In this document: in pieces, positions 61,569 to 64,000 of the stretch | Position numbering within the stretch: the stretch's first letter is position 1 | Layout of the letters: each line of letters starts with the position of its first letter | Assembly: GCA_036571765.1 (NCBI GenBank) | Contig: BROE01000007.1 | Location: forward strand, 1,581,895-1,645,894 | DNA: 64,000 nucleotides | Direction: 5' to 3' | Source: Plecoglossus altivelis | Lineage: Eukaryota > Chordata > Actinopteri > Osmeriformes > Plecoglossidae | Notes under the pieces: generated by a model | Database searches by the model: none | The model's input: only the letters and a program-made list of their open reading frames with translations | Told to the model about the DNA's origin: nothing | Program-made: the position numbers and the translations under genes

Positions 61569-63693
61569 ATGCAATTAAGGGGCACGCTTTCAGATGTGAG
61601 GCAAGGGGCTGGCCATTATCAGATGAAATTACCTAAGCAACAAATGCCAGACAAATGCAAATGAGATTGACGTGCCAAACTTTTTTTCTTCTTTTTTTAA
61701 GGACCAATAAAGCGTTCTGATGGCGACCTTGTGAGTGTGAGAGAGAACTGCAGTGGTGGAGAACAGGAAGAGGTTGTCAGGTGAGTGTGTAATGCAGGAG
61801 GGCAGAATGTAAGAGAAGTTGTCTAATAACCTGCCATAGCTTTCTTACCTTCGATTTCATTGACACAAGTCAAGAATATAAACTAATAATACAGAGGGGA
61901 TAACCCATTATCTCTTTATTGGGATCCAGAAAGCATTCCACAGAACCATTTACACGTCTCTCCCCAGCCAGCTCAGTGTCTGGGTTGCTCGGCCAAAACG
62001 CAAGGTGACAGGATTAAAACCCTTACTGAGCTCATCAGCTCCCATCATCATGAGAATAGCTCTAGCTGTACTGGTGTCTATTCAAGCCCATTGTTTACAA
62101 CACAGTGCCCAGACATATCCCACATGTTATCATGGTAAATTGAACACAGACGTCTTCTGTGGAAGTTATTGACCTTCAGTTAGCTGTCTCCCAATCCACA
62201 AAATCACTTATTTTACATACCCGCGGACAACACAATGAATAGGAACAGTTGCAGGCAATTTAACAACTCTGTCTAAAAAGCACAAGAATGTGAAATGAGT
62301 ATTTTGCTGCACTCCAAGGCATCAATTAGGTATCCAAGACTTTCACGAGAAAATAAAACATTTTGCTTCACCTGGCTGACACTGCATATCCACATAAATC
62401 CGACGAATTTCTAAACATGCTTTTCAAACCTATGGTGGGAAATAACTATGCGACTTGTGTGCTTTAAGACATTCTTCTGATTTCACTGTGGAATATTCTA
62501 GCAAAAGCTACTAGAGAACCTATGACAGCTTCCCATAGCTATGGAGATTTACCTCAAATTTAAATTTCAATTAAAGTAGAAGAATCACCCTCTGTAACCC
62601 TGCTTGAGGATGGTAGAAAATGTACCAACATGTACATAATGAAACTGACTTCTATCTGCTAAGCCAGGCAGATATTGTTTGGCCAGTGAGCAGGGCATCT
62701 ATAAAAAGTAGCTAGCTACCTCTTACAATCAACTCCATGGAAGAACCACACATCCAATTACAGTAATTGGATTGGGGGGATATTAAGTCCCAGATTAGGA
62801 AAAGAATTGTGTAAAAGAGAGTGACAGTGGTTTACCGTCCACCTCCAATGGTAAGCCCCACGGCAAAGTTACCTTTACTGTCATTCAAATGACTTTACAT
62901 ACTGTATGTTAAGATGAATCCAAACATAAAAAGGTTGACTAAAGTAGTGTCTCAAGAGGTCAATTATAGAGAAAACAGCTGAACCTTCAGTTTGGCCGCT
63001 GAAGATATTTTGCCGTAGGCATTCTTAGTGTCCAGCTGTCTTGTAGGTAAACAAATCCCCCTTGTCATTTGAATACAAAACAATATGTGGAGGTTTTTCT
63101 AGGTATGGGGGATAGGGGGGTTCGGCCGTGGATATATTGGCAATATGGACCCATATTTCTGGTAAAACGTACAGGAAAGCAAAGGCAACACTCATTTGCG
63201 GGGTGATTTTCATCAGAAGCAGTTCAACAGAGATTGCAGAAATGCTATCCCTCAGGCACATGGCACACACACATTGCAGCGCCAAAAGTATAAATAGTTG
63301 ACAATTTAAAAACAGACCTCTTAGTGAAAGCTGCTTAACATGTCAGATATATCACATGCTATTCGCCGCTCCATAGAAACTCCATGCCAAAGGCAAAGGT
63401 CTCTGTAAAGACATTTTTGCAATATATTTTGGCATTTAACCCGATCCAAAGCACACACATTATGCTACATTATATGAATATTAACAAGATAGCAAAACAC
63501 AGACAGAAGTGCAAACATTGCTAAATGAACCAAACTAAATGCACAAGACAGAAAAGCGACGCAGAGGACTCATTCAAAAACATGGACGACATCCACAACC
63601 AGGACTATAAAACACAATGCGTGAAAGCCAGGAGAGATAGGAGGAGGGAAAGAGTGTGAGAACAAGGGAGGAAGGGGACGTTATAACAGTTAC

Positions 63694-64000
63694 TTGTGTC
63701 AGGCGATGCCATGGTTGAGACAATGACGGGTGGTCCAGTCCGACGCCCCACCATCTTGTTGTTGTTGAGGGCCTGCACCTGGAGAGACGATGATGCTGTC
63801 GGGACCACGGCATTCTCAGTCGCTGTGGGCCCCTTCCGGAGGAGCTGGGGGCTATGCAGGGGGCTCTGGGCAGCGGGGGACATAGGAGGCAGGTTGGGGG
63901 CCCTCTTCATCAGTTCCATGGGAGAGTAGGAGCCAGAGAATGTCTTCGGGGCCGCTCCAGGGGTACCGGGGGCGGGTGGCTGTTGATGTTGCATTGCTGA
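63694..64000 (-). CDS. ctbp2: Partial Pro/Ser-rich exon, probable 3' end of RIBEYE A domain
   Basis: An open frame runs in from the window edge (64000) for 102 codons and ends at the donor ACACAA|GTAACT at 63694/63693. It leaves one base of a codon. The first B-domain exon begins with GT after its acceptor at 46824, so the two join in phase (…MASPDT-S-IRPQIMNGP). The peptide is rich in Pro, Ser and Ala (SYSPMELMKRAPNLPPMSPA, then QSPLHSPQLLRKG). In vertebrates an alternative ctbp2 promoter makes RIBEYE, the synaptic ribbon scaffold, by splicing one large Pro/Ser-rich A-domain exon to the B-domain exons. Position, phase and composition fit. I do not recognise the exact sequence, so another long CtBP2 leader is possible. 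Confidence 0.65.

Larger units (their letters stand above)
46825..63693 (-). other. 17-kb ctbp2 intron upstream of the B-domain exons
   Basis: I found no further coding exon in this span, including none resembling the CtBP2-specific start MALVDKHKVKRQRLD. The content is largely low-complexity: GA/CT-rich tracts (50.2-50.4, 50.6-50.9, 53.4-54.0 and 58.5-58.7 kb), (CA)n tracts, and degenerate CAGCCAGACAACCA-like sequence near 54.78-54.98 kb. Two X-box motifs stand out. The span could hold alternative promoters. Confidence 0.65.

Overview
This is a vertebrate nuclear DNA window, almost certainly from a teleost fish. It holds spliced genes with GT-AG introns, abundant CA/TG and AT microsatellites, a decayed Tc1-type transposon and several fish-type MITEs. 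The species is not identifiable from the sequence. There is one assembly gap of exactly 100 N at 44691-44790. I recognise four protein-coding genes, and all exon joins given are inferred by eye from splice sites, phase and family conservation.

Layout. 1-3.7 kb: no gene seen. 3.7-10.9 kb: fam53b (simplet) on the minus strand, four coding exons, with a 5' leader carrying an overlapping upstream ORF. 10.9-19.5 kb: no recognised gene, but a few minus-strand segments with exon-like borders and one small minisatellite. 19.5-21.6 kb: hpdl on the minus strand, five coding exons. 21.6-23.0 kb: divergent promoter region between hpdl and zranb1. 23.0-33.0 kb: zranb1 (Trabid deubiquitinase) on the plus strand, nine coding exons, complete, ending convergently against ctbp2. 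34.7-64.0 kb and beyond: ctbp2 on the minus strand. Its eight exons of the dehydrogenase-like B domain are complete. A phase-compatible Pro/Ser-rich exon at the window edge is probably the 3' end of the RIBEYE A-domain exon. A 17-kb intron separates the two parts.

The order fam53b - zranb1 - ctbp2 matches human 10q26 (FAM53B, EEF1AKMT2, ABRAXAS2, ZRANB1, CTBP2). Here hpdl lies in the interval, and EEF1AKMT2 and ABRAXAS2 are not seen. Functionally the genes are separate: Wnt-related nuclear factor (fam53b), mitochondrial dioxygenase-like protein (hpdl), K29/K33 deubiquitinase (zranb1), and transcriptional corepressor/synaptic ribbon scaffold (ctbp2). Fam53b and Trabid have both been linked to Wnt/beta-catenin signalling.

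The most unusual sequence signals are these: (a) the end of zranb1 exon 6 together with its 5' splice site has been amplified into a minisatellite of seven further copies; (b) zranb1 exon 2 appears to use a GC donor; (c) hpdl has four introns, whereas human HPDL is a single-exon gene; (d) fam53b has an overlapping upstream ORF; (e) two consensus RFX X-boxes lie in the long ctbp2/ribeye intron. I found no convincing evidence of a wholly new biological system.
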